Shown piece by piece: positions 24,069 to 32,905 of a stretch of DNA of 64,000 nucleotides; position 1 is the stretch's first letter; each line of letters opens with the position of its first letter. The position numbers and the translations under genes were made by a program. Source of the DNA: Henriciella sp. (GTDB taxonomy: Bacteria; Pseudomonadota; Alphaproteobacteria; Caulobacterales; Hyphomonadaceae). The stretch covers positions 186,001-250,000 of the forward strand of contig JABSPZ010000008.1 in the NCBI GenBank assembly GCA_013213785.1. The letters run 5' to 3'. The notes beneath the pieces were generated by a model that did no database searches, was not told where the DNA came from, and saw only the letters and a program-made list of their open reading frames with translations.

Positions 24069-25004
24069 ATGACGGACAAAACTCCCCGCTCTTCACATGT
24101 CGCCACGGCCGTTGCGCCTGTTAGTCATGGGTTCATGAAGCTCGGCGCGAAGTTGGAAGCAGCCTGCCAATCCGCTGGCCTCGTTCAGACAAGCCATGTC
24201 CGCTTACTAGGGACAGAAGAAAAATGGGCTGCGGTGGAAATCGCGGTTGCCCTCGGCGATGGCGACATACAGTCGGCCCGCGCGCAGCTCCGTGAGGCGT
24301 TCGGCGACTCTGCTGATGTCGCGCTGCTCCCCGCACGCAATCGCAAAAAGCGGTTGCTCATCTCGGACATGGACTCGACCATCATTCAACAAGAATGCCT
24401 CGATGAGCTTGCCGCTTATGCGGGACTAAAAGACGAGATCGCCGCGATTACGGCGCGCGCTATGGCAGGAGAACTCGATTTTGAGGGCGCGCTCACAGAG
24501 CGAGTCGGAAAACTGAGCGGCCTGTCTCTAGACGCCCTTGCACAGTGCTATGATGAGCGGATCACGCTGATGCCCGGGGGCTCCACGCTCACCGCGACGA
24601 TGACGGCAAACAGCGCTTATTGCCTCCTCGTTTCTGGTGGCTTCACTTACTTCACCAAACGCGTCGCCGAAGCTGCGGGCTTTCAAGGCGATCGCGGCAA
24701 TGTCTTGATTGACGATGGCGCGGCGCTCACCGGAGAGGTCGGGCGTCCGATCCTGGGCCGCGAAGCCAAACTCGATGCGCTTGATGACGCCGCCTTCGCG
24801 AATGGGCTGAACCGGCAAGATGCTGTTGCGATGGGCGACGGTGCAAATGATCTCGCCATGATCGAAGCCGCCGGTCTCGGCCTCGCGGTACATGCAAAAC
24901 CAATCGTGGCAGAAGCAGCCGACGCGGCGATCAATGTGACCGATCTGACCACTGCTCTGTATTTCCAAGGTTACTCAGACAGTGAGATTGTTTGGCGGGG
25001 CTGA
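24069..25004 (+). CDS. serB: Phosphoserine phosphatase
   Basis: HAD-superfamily enzyme that makes serine from phosphoserine. The 311-residue protein has a variable N-terminal domain of about 90 residues, then HAD motif I SDMDSTIIQQE (nucleophile Asp near 101). The substrate-binding region RAMAGELDFEGALTERV, motif II LVSGGFT and motif III/IV VAMGDGANDLAMIEAAGLG follow. These match the SerB family closely. The gene is monocistronic, divergent from miaA and convergent with degP (3 bp between stops). I see no odd feature. Confidence 0.95.
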   Translation: MTDKTPRSSHVATAVAPVSHGFMKLGAKLEAACQSAGLVQTSHVRLLGTEEKWAAVEIAVALGDGDIQSARAQLREAFGDSADVALLPARNRKKRLLISDMDSTIIQQECLDELAAYAGLKDEIAAITARAMAGELDFEGALTERVGKLSGLSLDALAQCYDERITLMPGGSTLTATMTANSAYCLLVSGGFTYFTKRVAEAAGFQGDRGNVLIDDGAALTGEVGRPILGREAKLDALDDAAFANGLNRQDAVAMGDGANDLAMIEAAGLGLAVHAKPIVAEAADAAINVTDLTTALYFQGYSDSEIVWRG

Positions 25005-25007
25005 GGC

Positions 25008-26456
25008 TTAGCCTCTGACATCCACATCGATGGCCTGGAACTGCGTTTGGCGATTTCGATAGACGCGCAGCAGCAAGGGCTGGCCTTCGCGATCGGCTGC
25101 CTCATCCATCGCTAAGAGAGCCGCTTCAGGCGTTTCGACCACTTCAAACGCCATCTCCATGACAACGTCGCCTTTTTGGAGTTTGCCGAAACTCGGCCCC
25201 CGCGGCGAAACAGAGCGCACCAAGACGCCATTGATATCGCCTGGAATACGATAGCGGCGGCGCTCATCTTCTGTCAGCGCAACGAAATCAACGCCTAAGA
25301 GGTTATCGGTTAGCGTGCTTTCCGTATCGATGACTTCATCTTCTTCATCATCCGTGTCGGCATTGAGTTCGCCCAACTCAAACTCGACGAGCAGCGTACG
25401 GCCATCTCGGATCAGCTCGACTTCTACGGATTTCCCGATCTCGGTATCTGCAACAATTAGGCTGAGAGCACGTTCGTCTTCAACGGGGCGACCATCAAAA
25501 TTCAAAATCAAATCGCCAACTTCGAAATTGGCTTTGGACGCGGGACCATCGTCCGTGATCCGCGTGATGATGACGCCGGTCCCCTCTTCTAAACCATAGG
25601 CTTGAGCGAGATCCCGGTCTGCGTTTTGAATGTTTACACCAAACCAACCGCGCCGCGCTTTCCCGAATTCGATGAGCTGCTGGCTGATTTGGTTTGCGAG
25701 GTTTGACGGAATTGAAAATCCAAGGCCGACGGAGCCGCCCGTAGGCGTAATAATGGCGGTGTTTACGCCCAAGACTTCACCATTGAGATTGAACAGAGGA
25801 CCACCCGAGTTGCCGGAGTTAATCGCAGCATCGGTTTGGATATAGTTGTCATAATTGCCTGATTTGATGTCTCGATTGCGCGCTGAGACGATCCCGACAG
25901 AGACCGAGCCTCCGAACCCAAATGGATTGCCGATCGCCATGACCCAGTCGCCGACTTCAGCGCTTTCGCTATCGGCCCATTCGACAAATGGAAACGGTTC
26001 ATCCTGTTCCACTTTCAGAACGGCGATATCGGTCGCCTCATCCGTTCCGATCAGCTCTGCGCGGAGCGTCCGTCCGTCAGAGAACACCGCATTGATCTCA
26101 TCTGCGCCTGTGATCACATGATCATTGGTGACGATCAGACCATCGGCTGAAATGACAAATCCGGAGCCCAGAGCGCCTTCTTGGCTGAACCCCTCAGGAT
26201 CGCGCCCAAAGAAGGGATTAAACTCACTCAGCGGCTCGCCGTCTTCGAACATCGGCAAGTCGTTGGCGATGACTTTTGACGTGGTGATGTTCACGACAGC
26301 TGGCATCAACTGCTTTGACAGCTGTGAGAAACTATCCGGACGCGTCTGCTGATCTTGCGTTTCGATAGGGTTCAATATGTCCGAGAGAGACTGTCCCGAG
26401 GCCGTATGGGCGGCCAGCATAACAAGAGCAAAAGCAGAGACGGTTTTACGCATCAA
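25008..26456 (-). CDS. Periplasmic serine protease, DegP/DegQ (HtrA) family
   Basis: Envelope quality-control protease and chaperone (482 aa, of which the first 21 are a signal peptide ending near TASGQ). The trypsin-like domain carries the catalytic His in TNDHVIT (about 112), Asp in ATDIAVLKVE (about 141) and Ser in NSGNSGGPLFN (about 216). Two PDZ domains follow (starting near GWFGVNIQ and LLGVDFVAL), separated by an acidic linker. The start may be either of the first two Met codons. It closes the minus-strand run hflK-hflC-DUF2065-degP; HflKC modulates the membrane protease FtsH, so the cluster concerns membrane and envelope protein quality. The exact subtype (DegP, DegQ or MucD) cannot be fixed from sequence reading. 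Confidence 0.93.
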   Translation of the reverse strand: MMRKTVSAFALVMLAAHTASGQSLSDILNPIETQDQQTRPDSFSQLSKQLMPAVVNITTSKVIANDLPMFEDGEPLSEFNPFFGRDPEGFSQEGALGSGFVISADGLIVTNDHVITGADEINAVFSDGRTLRAELIGTDEATDIAVLKVEQDEPFPFVEWADSESAEVGDWVMAIGNPFGFGGSVSVGIVSARNRDIKSGNYDNYIQTDAAINSGNSGGPLFNLNGEVLGVNTAIITPTGGSVGLGFSIPSNLANQISQQLIEFGKARRGWFGVNIQNADRDLAQAYGLEEGTGVIITRITDDGPASKANFEVGDLILNFDGRPVEDERALSLIVADTEIGKSVEVELIRDGRTLLVEFELGELNADTDDEEDEVIDTESTLTDNLLGVDFVALTEDERRRYRIPGDINGVLVRSVSPRGPSFGKLQKGDVVMEMAFEVVETPEAALLAMDEAADREGQPLLLRVYRNRQTQFQAIDVDVRG

Positions 26457-26527
26457 CGGGTTCTCCTACAGATGTAACGCATCTTAACGCTAACTAGGGC
26501 GTTATCTGGGCAGCGTGCAAGCCTTTG

Positions 26528-26725
26528 TCACCCACCAAACCTCACCATTACGTAAAGGAGCAGCGCTCCAATCGCCATGGACCACAGTCCTGACTGTCGA
26601 ATGGTGTTCTCGGGCATCTCCGATAGCCAAGCACCAAAGCGTTTCATGGCATCTGGCATCCCGGCATAGATCGCGCCTTCTAAGAGGAACCACATACCAA
26701 TGCCCGCGAGAATTATAGTGAGCAT
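26528..26725 (-). CDS. DUF2065 family small membrane protein
   Basis: A 65-residue protein with two membrane helices: LTIILAGIGMWFLLEGAIYAG near the start and LWSMAIGALLLYVMV near the end. Between them is the family-typical MKRFGAWLSEMPENTIRQSGL. DUF2065 proteins are regularly found between hflC and degP in alphaproteobacteria, as here. Function is unknown, but the conserved setting suggests a link to HflKC/FtsH or DegP. Assignment by motif and context is good. Confidence 0.88.
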   Translation of the reverse strand: MLTIILAGIGMWFLLEGAIYAGMPDAMKRFGAWLSEMPENTIRQSGLWSMAIGALLLYVMVRFGG

Positions 26726-26747
26726 GTCAGCCGCTCCCGAATCAAAT

Positions 26748-26778
26748 AGCCCCGCCGCAGCATAGGCTGGGCGGGGCT
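26748..26778 (-). terminator. Strong hairpin between hflC and the DUF2065 gene
   Basis: A 9-bp stem AGCCCCGCC / GGCGGGGCT with a 13-base loop lies in the 74-bp gap after hflC. On the minus strand it is followed only by ATTTGATTC, so it is not a classical terminator. It could partly stop transcription or protect the upstream hflKC mRNA from 3' decay. Confidence 0.45.
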
Positions 26779-26799
26779 AAATAGATATGGTGCGTTCGC

Positions 26800-27699
26800 T
26801 TAGCGCCGCGCCGTGCCGTTTACACGAGCCTGTTCGATAAACTCATCGCAAAGGCCAAGATTATCAGGACCAACCACAAGCTGTGTCCCTTGTGTGAAAG
26901 CCTGCTCACAGGCGATCAGAGCACGCTGGAAGCGGAAGAACTCACGGTCTTGCTCGTACGCTTGCGCATAAATCTCATTACGCTGCGCATCGCCTTCACC
27001 GCGAATTTGCTCTGACTCACGGCGCGCTTCAGCGAGCAAGACAGTCCGCTCACGTTCAGCTTCCGCCCGTACGAGTTTCGCACGCTCGTCGCCTTCGGCT
27101 CGAATTTGTTCGGCCTGCTGGTTCCGGGTTGCCGCCATCCGGTCAAAGACACGCTGCGACACATCTGGTGGAAGGTCCACACGTTTGATCCGCACGTCGA
27201 TAATATCGATACCACGTCCTGAAATCGAATTACTCAGATTGTCTCTGATTTCGTCCATCAGTTCAGAACGCTGCCCAGAAATTATCTCTTCTGGCAGCTG
27301 GCTACCGAGCGCGTTCCGGATCGCAGTATCTGTAAAGCGCAGAAGTTGGTTCTGAGCTTCACGCTGCGTTCCCAATCGCTGATAGAATGCGAGCGGCTCT
27401 GAAATCCGCCAGCGCACAAAGGCGTCAACGATCAGCTGCTCTTGGTTGGACGCGAAGACTTCAATGTCCGGTACATCCAGTCCGAGGTTTCGCTTATCGT
27501 AGGTCACGACGGACTGAACGAATGGGATCTTGAACTTCAGACCGGCCTCGTCAGTACCTGGCTCGTTATATGCCTCAACAGCAGCACCAACTTGCAGAAC
27601 GAGCGTTTGTTGACGCTGGTCCACGATGAAGAATGAATTGAGCACGGCCACAAGAGCGGCGATCACGGCTACAATGCCAATAACTCCAAACGGTTTCAT
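26800..27699 (-). CDS. hflC: HflC, SPFH-domain modulator of FtsH
   Basis: Membrane protein that together with HflK forms a large cage around the FtsH protease. The 299-residue protein has one N-terminal membrane helix (IGIVAVIAALVAVLNSFF), then the SPFH/band-7 domain beginning FIVDQRQQTLVLQVG. A long charged helix rich in Arg, Glu and Ala (about 185-255) forms the cage wall. It lies 2 bp after hflK, so both are made from one transcript. Typical length and structure. Confidence 0.95.
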   Translation of the reverse strand: MKPFGVIGIVAVIAALVAVLNSFFIVDQRQQTLVLQVGAAVEAYNEPGTDEAGLKFKIPFVQSVVTYDKRNLGLDVPDIEVFASNQEQLIVDAFVRWRISEPLAFYQRLGTQREAQNQLLRFTDTAIRNALGSQLPEEIISGQRSELMDEIRDNLSNSISGRGIDIIDVRIKRVDLPPDVSQRVFDRMAATRNQQAEQIRAEGDERAKLVRAEAERERTVLLAEARRESEQIRGEGDAQRNEIYAQAYEQDREFFRFQRALIACEQAFTQGTQLVVGPDNLGLCDEFIEQARVNGTARR

Positions 27700-27701
27700 G
27701 A

Positions 27702-28832
27702 TTAGTTCCCTCCACCGCTTCGGTTGACGCGATCTAGCGGCAGGTAAGGGACTGCGCCAGAGTTGCTATCAAGGATAAGTTTGTCGGTGCGGTTCAGAAC
27801 CCGCTCCATCGTCTCAAGATACATCCGCTCCCGCGTCACTTGTGGCGCTTTGCGGTACTCGAGTAGAATCTGAATGAAGCGATCGGCTTCACCCGTCGCG
27901 TCCGCGATCACGCGGTCACGATAGGCCTGCGCATCCTGAAGGATTTGCTGAGCTTCACCACGTGCACGCGGAACGATATCGTTCGCATAACGGTTAGCCT
28001 CTTGGACCAAACGCTCGGCGTCCTGACCCGCGTTGATAACGTCAATAAAGTCTGCCCGGACCGGAGCCGGTGCGAGCGCTTCTTGGATCTCGACGTTTTC
28101 AATCTGAACACCAGCACCATAATCAGCGAGGAGTTCTTGGAGCTGATCGCGCACGATCGTTGCAATCTCACCACGACCGGTTGTTAGCACCGCATCAAGT
28201 GTCGACTTGCCAACCACTTCTCGCATGACACTTTCGGCAGCCGCTTTCACGAGGGGCGTGCCATTGTCGATATTGAGAATGAAATCCTGTGGGTTTTCAC
28301 CATCATAGTACCAGAAGACACGGAATTGGACGTCGACAATATTTTCGTCACCCGTCAGCATCAGGCTTTCACCTTGGTTGATGCCGATTTGTGTCTCTTG
28401 TTGACGCTCTGATGGGAGCACTTCGTGTGTTTCAATCGGTGCAGGCAGGTGCACGTGCAGGCCAGGTGCGAAATTCTTTTGATATTCGCCAAAGCGGAAC
28501 ACCGCGGCCCGCTCGCCTTCGTCCACGATCACGACGCCGGTCGCGAGCCACGCGATTGCCGCAACCACGCCAAGCACCAAGAATCCACCTGGTCCAAGAT
28601 TAGGTCCGCCTCGGCCACCGCCGCCGCCACCGCGACCTCGGCGTGAAAAGCGTTCCTGCATCTTACGCATTTGATCTTCTATGTCAGAGCCACCGCCTTG
28701 GCCGCCGCCGCCTCCGGGTCGTCCCCAGGGTGAGCCACCATCGCCATTGCCTCCAGAACCGCCACTGCCCCACGGGCCGCCGTTGGCCTTGGGAGGCTCG
28801 TCGCCATTTCCACTATTATCGTTCCAGGGCAT
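27702..28832 (-). CDS. hflK: HflK, SPFH-domain modulator of FtsH
   Basis: Partner of HflC (376 aa). It has a glycine- and asparagine-rich cytoplasmic N-terminus of about 85 residues, a single membrane helix (GFLVLGVVAAIAWLATGVVIV), and the SPFH domain starting VDEGERAAVFRFGEY. A long C-terminal helix with many Ala, Glu and Arg ends in a proline-containing tail. AAAAGGAGG precedes the ATG at a good distance. It heads the hflK-hflC-DUF2065-degP run and is divergent from mrp, with 92 bp between the starts. The Gly-rich segment is longer than in E. coli, as is usual in alphaproteobacteria. Confidence 0.95.
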   Translation of the reverse strand: MPWNDNSGNGDEPPKANGGPWGSGGSGGNGDGGSPWGRPGGGGGQGGGSDIEDQMRKMQERFSRRGRGGGGGGRGGPNLGPGGFLVLGVVAAIAWLATGVVIVDEGERAAVFRFGEYQKNFAPGLHVHLPAPIETHEVLPSERQQETQIGINQGESLMLTGDENIVDVQFRVFWYYDGENPQDFILNIDNGTPLVKAAAESVMREVVGKSTLDAVLTTGRGEIATIVRDQLQELLADYGAGVQIENVEIQEALAPAPVRADFIDVINAGQDAERLVQEANRYANDIVPRARGEAQQILQDAQAYRDRVIADATGEADRFIQILLEYRKAPQVTRERMYLETMERVLNRTDKLILDSNSGAVPYLPLDRVNRSGGGN

Positions 28833-28924
28833 TGCCCCTCCTTTTGGTCACACCAGATGTCTGGCTTTTTATCCGTCTCGTGCCTATTTGCGTTCGAAAG
28901 GCCCCTTCATCAAGGACATAGCCC

Positions 28925-30094
28925 ATGTTTTGGGACAAGAAAGAGTGTAAACCGCTATCTGATGCGACAATAAGGACTGCCCTTGGGTCACCAGATTGGC
29001 TTTCAGGGGTCCGAATCATTGATGGCGGACAGGTGACGCTGATCATTGAAACACGGGCCGACGACCTCGAAGCGGCAGAAAAACTCCGAATCGATGCCGA
29101 AGCGCGTGCTTCCACAATAGACGGCGTCACGGACGTCCGCTCGGTTTTGACTGCGGAAGCCCCGGAAGGCACCGCAAGCCGACAAGAGATCCCTACGCAT
29201 GCCAGCACACGGCGGGTTAAAAAGGGCGCGAGACTATCTGAAGAAGCGCTGTCCCAAGGCCAGCCTGATCAAACCTCACAAATCGCTTCCATCCCTGGCA
29301 TTTCTCGCATCCTGGTCGTCGCGAGCGCAAAGGGCGGCGTTGGTAAATCGACGGTGTCTGTGAATCTCGCAGCAAGCTATGCGAAACAAGGTCTGCGAGT
29401 CGGACTGCTCGATGCTGATATCTATGGGCCATCCATCCCGACAATGCTCGGAGTTCCCGAGGCGAGCCCCGATAGCGACGAAAATCAAAAGCTCATTCCC
29501 GTCAAAGCACATGGCATCGAGACGCTCTCGATTGGTTATCTGACAGATCCAGACGCTCCAATGATTTGGCGAGGTCCGATTGTTCAGTCGGCCATAACGC
29601 AAATGCTAAACGACGCGGCATGGGGCACACCAGAAAACCCACTCGATCTTCTCATTATCGACACACCGCCGGGCACTGGCGAGGCTCAGCTCACGCTGGC
29701 GCAACGCGTCCCAGTCGATGCCGCTCTGATCGTAACAACGCCTCAGGAAGTCGCTCTGGCTGACGTCCGTCGCGGCGCCGCGATGTTTGCCAAAACGCAT
29801 GTGCCTGTTTTGGGGATTATCGAAACCATGAGCTGGTTTGAAGACCCGTCAGGGACGAAACACTATCTCATGGGGCAAGGCGGCGGCACCGAAATGGCCC
29901 GTACTCTGGGGCTTCCGCTCCTTGCAGAGATCCCGATGCTTCAAGACATTCGCGAAGGCGGTGACCAGGGGCGTCCCGCCGCGTTCCAGGATGGACCGAT
30001 CGGAGACTTGTTCACGGCAACAGCTCGAGAAGTCGCGCTTAGTCTCGATGCGCTACAAACCAAACCAGCGCCAACGATCATTTTCGAAGAATAA
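28925..30094 (+). CDS. mrp: Mrp/ApbC-family iron-sulfur carrier ATPase
   Basis: P-loop ATPase that carries or delivers iron-sulfur clusters (389 aa). The N-terminal 85 residues look like a MIP18/DUF59-type domain (TIRTALGSPDWLSGVRII). After a linker comes the ATPase with deviant Walker A AKGGVGKSTVSVNLA near 137, GLLDADIYGPSIP, and DTPPGTGEAQLTLAQ. In Salmonella ApbC and eukaryotic NBP35 a C-terminal CxxC binds the bridging cluster. Here that place reads SWFEDPSGTKHYLMGQGGG and has no cysteines. As far as I recall other alphaproteobacterial Mrp proteins also lack it. Start ATG has AAGGA nine bases upstream. Confidence 0.92.
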   Translation: MFWDKKECKPLSDATIRTALGSPDWLSGVRIIDGGQVTLIIETRADDLEAAEKLRIDAEARASTIDGVTDVRSVLTAEAPEGTASRQEIPTHASTRRVKKGARLSEEALSQGQPDQTSQIASIPGISRILVVASAKGGVGKSTVSVNLAASYAKQGLRVGLLDADIYGPSIPTMLGVPEASPDSDENQKLIPVKAHGIETLSIGYLTDPDAPMIWRGPIVQSAITQMLNDAAWGTPENPLDLLIIDTPPGTGEAQLTLAQRVPVDAALIVTTPQEVALADVRRGAAMFAKTHVPVLGIIETMSWFEDPSGTKHYLMGQGGGTEMARTLGLPLLAEIPMLQDIREGGDQGRPAAFQDGPIGDLFTATAREVALSLDALQTKPAPTIIFEE

Positions 30095-30177
30095 TCGAAC
30101 AATCGATCAAATTTAATCAATCGAATGAACCGTGATTTCGGACTTTCCTTGTATGGGAGATGCAAGGGACATTAGTC

Positions 30178-30951
30178 ATGCTGAGTACGTCATCTCGCCT
30201 CCACACCGCTGTTTATGCGATCCTCCTGTCGGTCGTATTAATCAGTGCGACTGTTCACTTCACGGCCTTCATTGCGCCGTACCTTGAGGCGTATGGAGTT
30301 AACACGGTAACCTATACGGCGGTGATCGCATCCTGCGCGCTCGCCCCGCCCGCCTCGATTATTATGGCGCTTTACTCGCACAAACTGATCAAAGTGCAGG
30401 AGCAATTGCTCGAACTGGCGACGACAGATCCTCTTACAGGTTTGCTCAATCGCCGCGCTTTCGCGCATCGCTACGACCGTGAGTCGGCGCGCTATCGCCG
30501 AACCAACCGCCCAGTTTCGTTGCTTCTGATTGACTTGGACTATTTCAAAACGATCAACGACAAACATGGTCATGCGGGCGGCGACGCCGCACTCAAGACA
30601 CTTTCGTCTCATTTGAATGAGACATGTCGGTACGGAACAGATGATGTCGCGCGTTGGGGCGGCGAAGAGTTCGCAGTGCTGCTCTCTGACTCTGGGCATC
30701 AATCAGCCCTACGCGCCGCTGAGCGGCTCCGCCGGCAGATTGAAACATTGCAGGTCGCCTTCAATGGCGTGCCGATCAGACTTCAAGCGAGCATTGGCGC
30801 AATTGTCTGCCGAAAAGACGAGACGTTGGAGCAAGCGATGCAACGCGCCGACTTGTGCTTGCGCCAAGCAAAAGAGCTCGGCCGAAACCGCGTCATGGCT
30901 TTCCCTGAAGAGCTTATGAAAGCGGACGGGGATGAAGCGTCCGTTGCTTAG
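30178..30951 (+). CDS. Membrane-bound diguanylate cyclase (GGDEF)
   Basis: Makes cyclic di-GMP from two GTP. The 257-residue protein has two membrane helices (about 9-30 and 40-60), then a GGDEF domain introduced by the usual DPLTGLLNRRAF. The active-site signature is GGEEF near residue 161, and IDLDYFKTINDKHGH supplies the metal-binding Asp. The product-inhibition I-site (RxxD ending six residues before the motif) is not intact: Asp is present but the Arg is one position off. I start at 30178, with AAGGGA upstream; the ATG at 30160 has no room for a ribosome site. There is no sensory domain apart from the short membrane part. It is monocistronic. Confidence 0.9.
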   Translation: MLSTSSRLHTAVYAILLSVVLISATVHFTAFIAPYLEAYGVNTVTYTAVIASCALAPPASIIMALYSHKLIKVQEQLLELATTDPLTGLLNRRAFAHRYDRESARYRRTNRPVSLLLIDLDYFKTINDKHGHAGGDAALKTLSSHLNETCRYGTDDVARWGGEEFAVLLSDSGHQSALRAAERLRRQIETLQVAFNGVPIRLQASIGAIVCRKDETLEQAMQRADLCLRQAKELGRNRVMAFPEELMKADGDEASVA

Positions 30952-31084
30952 TCTTATTGCAAATAAGTTTGCTTAAAGCGGTCTGTGAAGTTCAACAGAC
31001 CGATCATAACCTTCCTTTACGCGCAGCTGAAATATTCGCCCCCGGCGGCTTTGATTGCTGCTCTGCGCTTAGGGGACGACTTCC

Positions 31085-31480
31085 ATGCAAGGCTTGGAAC
31101 TATATCGTGTTGAAGACTACGAATTGCGGATCCGCGGTTCTGTCGATGGTCTGCTAGATATATCTGACCCCCTCCTTACGATGGCCTTTGTCGGACGAGA
31201 CCGGAAGCCCGTTCGTATTGAGGACGACGTCAAAGCTTTTGCCTGGCGTATCAAGAAAAATACGTTCGTCGATGGGTACGCGCCGCCGATCAGTATAAGC
31301 GCTTGTTTGACCCCCTCATTTGTCGTCAATGCCAAGGGGCTGATCCACACCAATCAGGCAGAACAGATTTACGCTCAGCTCCAAAATCTTGGCATGGGTC
31401 CCTACATGCTAGAGGTCGAAGGACGCGAGCTCGCCACAGGTTTGAGCTTGAGGGGCGCATTGGAAATCGCGATCTATTGA
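31085..31480 (+). CDS. Hypothetical protein, 131 aa
   Basis: A mixed alpha/beta soluble protein with no signal peptide or membrane segment. Visible landmarks are LRIRGSVDGLLDISDPLLTM, an acidic RIEDDVKAF, and SISACLTPSFVVNAKGLIHTNQ. The last 40 residues read like a helix-strand-helix unit (AEQIYAQLQNLGMGPYMLEVE). GGGGAC precedes the ATG by about eight bases. It stands alone between the diguanylate cyclase and the 2OG-Fe(II)-type gene. I do not recognise a family and suggest no function. Confidence 0.6.
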   Translation: MQGLELYRVEDYELRIRGSVDGLLDISDPLLTMAFVGRDRKPVRIEDDVKAFAWRIKKNTFVDGYAPPISISACLTPSFVVNAKGLIHTNQAEQIYAQLQNLGMGPYMLEVEGRELATGLSLRGALEIAIY

Positions 31481-31608
31481 GGCCTCCCTTTGCACCTCTA
31501 AGCCTGCCAAGTGCTTGTATTCAAACCTGCTTCTGACTGCAGAGCACGCTGTTGAAGCCATTTCCCATGTCTCCGTTTTGCTATATTAATGATGCGGGGA
31601 GAGAAAAC

Positions 31609-32229
31609 ATGGGAAATATCGATTTTAAGATCGAACCGCTGTTCGCTGAACCGCTGTTTCGAACAAATATCAGCTCTGCAATCAGTGAAGAGCAAATACG
31701 TTTCATCCAAAAACTGAATATGGTGTCGAACCAGACGAATCTGATTTCAGAGGATCTGTACATCTTCGAACGCCCAGAACTGGCGTCTATCGCAGAAGCT
31801 GTTCATGAAGCTCTGCAGACCTTTGCGCGCGAAGTTATTGGGGTGAAGCAGACGCTTTACGTGACACAGTCCTGGTCACTGGTGAATCCGCCGGGCGCTG
31901 GGATGCACGGCCATACTCATTCGAATTCGATCGTCTCGGGCTCGCTTTACTATGCGCCTTTGAAGACACCAGCAGCAAACATGATCTTCGATCGGCACCG
32001 CACGTATCAGCAGATCCAATTGCGGCCTGAGGCTGAAAAGACAAACATCTTTAACGCGCCCTATCGCGTCGTTTCACCCGCTCAAGGGGACCTGATCCTC
32101 TTTTCATCTGATTTGCAGCATCTCGTTGAACCAAATGCGACCAAATCCGATCGCCATTCGATCGCCTTCAACAGTTTCGTCAAAGGAACGTTTGGCGACT
32201 TTAGAAATGTGTCTGAGCTGAAGCTTTAG
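31609..32229 (+). CDS. Putative 2OG-Fe(II) oxygenase-like protein
   Basis: A 206-residue protein matching the conserved bacterial family of putative 2-oxoglutarate/Fe(II) oxygenases (PF13759-type). It has the sequence SWSLVNPPGAGMHGHTHSNSIVSGSLYY with candidate iron-binding histidines, and later LQHLVEPN followed by RHSIAFNSFVKG, giving the distal His and the Arg that would hold 2-oxoglutarate. The ATG at 31609 has GGGGAGAG five bases upstream, so I prefer it to the longer frame from 31552. Members of this family are often near viral or structural-protein genes, but no such genes are seen here. Substrate is unknown. Confidence 0.78.
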   Translation: MGNIDFKIEPLFAEPLFRTNISSAISEEQIRFIQKLNMVSNQTNLISEDLYIFERPELASIAEAVHEALQTFAREVIGVKQTLYVTQSWSLVNPPGAGMHGHTHSNSIVSGSLYYAPLKTPAANMIFDRHRTYQQIQLRPEAEKTNIFNAPYRVVSPAQGDLILFSSDLQHLVEPNATKSDRHSIAFNSFVKGTFGDFRNVSELKL

Positions 32230-32252
32230 CGGTTAGCTCTCTAGTCTATGAT

Positions 32253-32275
32253 CCGAGCCCCAAATACGGGCTCGG
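32253..32275. terminator. Hairpin between convergent genes
   Basis: An 8-bp stem CCGAGCCC / GGGCTCGG with loop CAAATAC lies midway in the 82-bp gap between the 2OG-Fe(II)-type gene and the GNAT gene, which converge on it. Neither side has a T tract, so action as a bidirectional terminator is only likely by position. Confidence 0.4.
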
Positions 32276-32311
32276 GTCTGGCCTTGCGCAAATCGATGCG
32301 TCGCCTGCACT

Positions 32312-32830
32312 CTAAGGAATTGAATGGCGGTAGATAAGCATCTCACCATGACGCACATGTTGCTGTCGCTCATGCAGCGTTGCGCCCATTTTTTCCGCGA
32401 GCTTGATAGAACCAAAATTGTCCAAAGCGATGCAACTGGCGACTGATTTCCAGCCGAGTTGGTTCAACGCGTAAGCTTTAGCGCGTTCAGCCGCTTCTCG
32501 TGCGAAGCCGCGTCGTTGTTTAGACTCGATAATCGCCCACGTGATTTCGCGCTCTGGCCACCCTTCTGGATTATACAGCCCAACAATCCCGCAAAACTCG
32601 CCAGTCGCCTTCTCCTCAACGGCCCAAGGACCATATCCACGCAGGACCCAATGCCCCATCATAGAGGCAATGGTGCGCCACGATTGTTCGCGCGTGAGCG
32701 GACCGCCATAGTAACGCGTCACATCAGATTCATAGAATTCAGCGTAAGCGTCAAAATCGGTCTCTTCGCGAAACGCACGAAGAACCAACCGATCCGTTTC
32801 TAGAACGGGAATTTCGAACGTATTGGACAT
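32312..32830 (-). CDS. GNAT-family N-acetyltransferase (RimJ/RimL-like)
   Basis: A 172-residue acetyltransferase of the RimJ/RimL type. It begins with IPVLETDRLVLRAFREETDF, continues with WAVEEKATGEFCGIVGLY, WAIIESKQRRGFAREAAERA (acetyl-CoA pyrophosphate loop) and ALDNFGSIKLAEKMGAT, all standard for the family. I choose the ATG at 32830 by alignment of the family start; a longer frame begins at 32860. The acceptor could be a protein N-terminus, an amino acid or a small amine and cannot be told. It stands next to, but 81 bp away from, the sigma-54 activator gene. Confidence 0.85.
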   Translation of the reverse strand: MSNTFEIPVLETDRLVLRAFREETDFDAYAEFYESDVTRYYGGPLTREQSWRTIASMMGHWVLRGYGPWAVEEKATGEFCGIVGLYNPEGWPEREITWAIIESKQRRGFAREAAERAKAYALNQLGWKSVASCIALDNFGSIKLAEKMGATLHERQQHVRHGEMLIYRHSIP

Positions 32831-32905
32831 TACAAAAAGCTTGCTCGCTTGTGACTTCACTTGCGAGCAAACTATCTGGATCTGTCAGTCGAATTCAAGC
32901 TTAGA

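Noticed and set aside
30095-30135. Repeated ATCGA-like segments after mrp
   Set aside because: Short and irregular, with no stable stem or T tract; not enough for a terminator or operator.
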